NCBI GenBank assembly: GCA_018466975.1
Contig: CM031562.1
Location: 3,038,001-3,102,000 of the forward strand
Direction of reading: 5' to 3'
Length of the DNA: 64,000 bases
DNA from: Sparassis latifolia
Taxonomy: Eukaryota; Basidiomycota; Agaricomycetes; Polyporales; Sparassidaceae
The first letter of the stretch is position 1. Each line of letters starts with the position of its first letter. Shown piece by piece: positions 62,201 to 64,000 of the stretch. The notes beneath the pieces are model-generated. The model had not been told where the DNA came from. It saw only the letters and a list, made by a program, of their open reading frames with translations, and did no database searches. The position numbers and the translations under genes are program-made.

Positions 62201-64000
62201 TGCGGCCTATAGTGGTCTATGGTACTCTGTATGCGGTCTACTAAATATGACGGTCGATTTTTTATAAATGCGTGATAAATGTGTGACATAATAGATCTAC
62301 ACTAAAAGATAACGCTCTCACCGAACCACTAAACGTAAACACTAAACCTGATTCTAATCCTCACCTAATTCTGACTGTAACCAAGCTATAACCAAACACT
62401 AATACCTCTAACGTGGTGTGACTCTAATCTAAACCTCTAACGGATACTTGAAATAACGCCGCCTAGTATGTCGCTTAGAAGTATTTGTACGCCGTCAGAA
62501 TATGGGTATGTCGCTTAGAAACGCTCGCTTGCCGCTTAAAAGTATTTGTATGCCGCTTAGAAATGTCCGTATGTCGCCATTTACACTCTGTATGTGGTCT
62601 ACTATGCCCGCACGCCGCTTATCGCACTCTGTATGCTGCCTGTAGTAAGCGCCGTATGTCGCTGGAGGTATTTTTGTATGCCGCTTAGAAATATTTGTAT
62701 GCCGCTTAGAAATATTTGTATGCCATCTACGAACGCTTGTACGCGGGTCTACGAATGTCGGTATGTGGTCTATAAGCGTCAGATGCGGCTACGACGCCCG
62801 TATGCGTGTATAGTACTCTGTATGCGTGTATAGTACTCTGTAAACGCTGGTATGCGGCCTATAGCGGTCTGTCGCTAGAAGTATTTTTGTATGCCGCTTA
62901 GAAATATTTGTATGTCGCTTAGAAATATTCGTATGTGGACTACAAATGTCCGTATGTGGTCTACTTAACGTCAGATGTGGGCTACGACACTCTGTATGCG
63001 GTCTATAGTGGTCTGTAGCACTGTGATGCGGTCCATAGCATTCTGTACGCGGTCCGTAGCATTCTGTATGCGGTCTATAGTGGTCTATGGTACTCTGTAT
63101 GCGGTCTACTAAATATGACGGTCGATTTTTTATAAATGCGTGATAAATGTGTGACATAATAGATCTACACGAAAGATAACGCTCTCACCGAACCACTAAA
63201 CTAAACACTAAACCTGATTCTAATCCTCACCTAATTCTGACTGTAACCAAGCTATAACCAAACACTAATACCTCTAACGTGGTGTGACTCTAATCTAAAC
63301 CTCTAACGGATACTTGAAATAACGCCGCCTAGTATGTCGCTTAGAAGTATTTGTACGCCGTCAGAATATGGGTATGTCGCTTAGAAACGCTCGCTTGCCG
63401 CTTAAAAGTATTTGTATGCCGCTTAGAAATGTCCGTATGTCGCCATTTACACTCTGTATGTGGTCTACTATGCCCGCACGCCGCTTATCGCACTCTGTAT
63501 GCTGCCTGTAGTAAGCGCCGGTATGTCGCTGGAGGTATTTTTGTATGCCGCTTAGAAATATTTGTATGCCGCTTAGAAATATTTGTATGCCATCTACGAA
63601 CGCTTGTACGTGGTCTACGAATGTCGGTATGTGGTCTATAAGCGTCAGATGCGGCTACGACGCCCGTGATGCGTGTATAGTACTCTGTATGCGTGTATAG
63701 TACTCTGTAAACGCTGGTATGCGGTCTATAGCGGTCTGTCGCTAGAAGTATTTTTTGTATGCCGCTTAGAAATATTTGTATGTCGCTTAGAAATATTCGT
63801 GATGTGGACTACAAATGTCCGTATGTGGTCTACTTAACGCTCAGATGTGGGCTACGACACTCTGTATGCGGTCTATAGTGGTCTGTAGCACTGTGATGCG
63901 TCCATAGCATTCTGTACGCGTCCGTAGCATTCTGTATGCGGCCTATAGTGGTCTATGGTACTCTGTATGCGGTCTACTAAATATGACGGTCGATTTTTTA
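56292..64000 (-). repeat. Subtelomeric higher-order satellite, right contig (~9 units)
   Basis: Same satellite as 53140-56076 but inverted. The marker GACGGTCGATTT recurs near 57048, 57910, 58780, 59645, 60511, 61381, 62251, 63117 and 63980 (period ~862-870). Unit-to-unit differences are mostly one- or two-base indels at fixed sites (for example CGTATGTGG versus CGTGATGTGG). Each unit has a degenerate telomere-like block of ~130 bases (57118-57245 in the first). All open frames here are repeat artefacts. Confidence 0.95.

Noticed and set aside
53140..64000. CRISPR array
   Set aside because: The short regular repeats have no unique spacers, and the sequence is eukaryotic satellite.

Overview
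The window looks like a fungal chromosome end, most likely from a basidiomycete of the Agaricomycetes. The signs are a chromodomain-bearing Ty3/Gypsy element, gene relics with many ~50-base GT-AG introns, a Pif1-type helicase joined to a ubiquitin-protease-like domain as in fungal Helitron-like elements, and Ras, flavocytochrome b2 and CIA30 relics that read as fungal. I see no intact ordinary host gene. Almost everything is mobile element, satellite or decayed gene copy. The species cannot be fixed from sequence alone.

Layout. 1-3690: a ~168-base satellite in two opposed arrays around an AT-rich spacer. 3700-13690: two direct copies of a GGGCCC-rich repeat array flank a divergent pair of decayed lineage-specific genes; gene A (minus) has a six-cysteine cluster and a coiled coil, gene B (plus) is proline-rich. 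A 1.5-kb near-perfect palindrome with tRNA-like arms lies between them. 13690-14942: gene C, with the same cysteine spacing as gene A. 14945-29148: one Helitron-type helicase/protease gene split into three by a 7.1-kb terminal-inverted-repeat element (7-base target duplication) and a 5-kb non-autonomous LTR element (5-base target duplication). The coding frame is restored at each empty site. 29150-34550: AT-rich repeats and a second large palindrome. 34600-40533: relics of several host-type genes (an unknown multi-exon gene, Ras, CIA30, flavocytochrome b2, a short-chain dehydrogenase). 40534-48519: a nearly full-length Ty3/Gypsy chromovirus inserted in the dehydrogenase relic. 48520-51560: further decayed minus-strand genes. 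51590-53100: GGCC-rich tandem repeats. 53140-64000: a subtelomeric higher-order satellite (~866 bases, built of ~21-base monomers) in opposite orientations on either side of a 100-N gap, with a (CCTAA)n tract at the right edge of the gap.

How the parts relate. Both LTR elements lie on the minus strand and share a primer-site design: the ten bases next to the 5' LTR are complementary to the predicted transcript start, and the pairing co-varies between the two families. This points to Tf1-like self-priming, and the non-autonomous element may use machinery of the autonomous type. The autonomous element also carries two overlapping small membrane-protein frames and a zinc-knuckle frame after the integrase. 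Many inactivating changes (CGA to TGA stops, Arg codons to Cys, His or Trp) are C-to-T changes at CpG, which suggests methylation-linked mutation of repeats. The mirrored satellites and the C-rich repeat at the gap suggest that two chromosome ends were joined by scaffolding.
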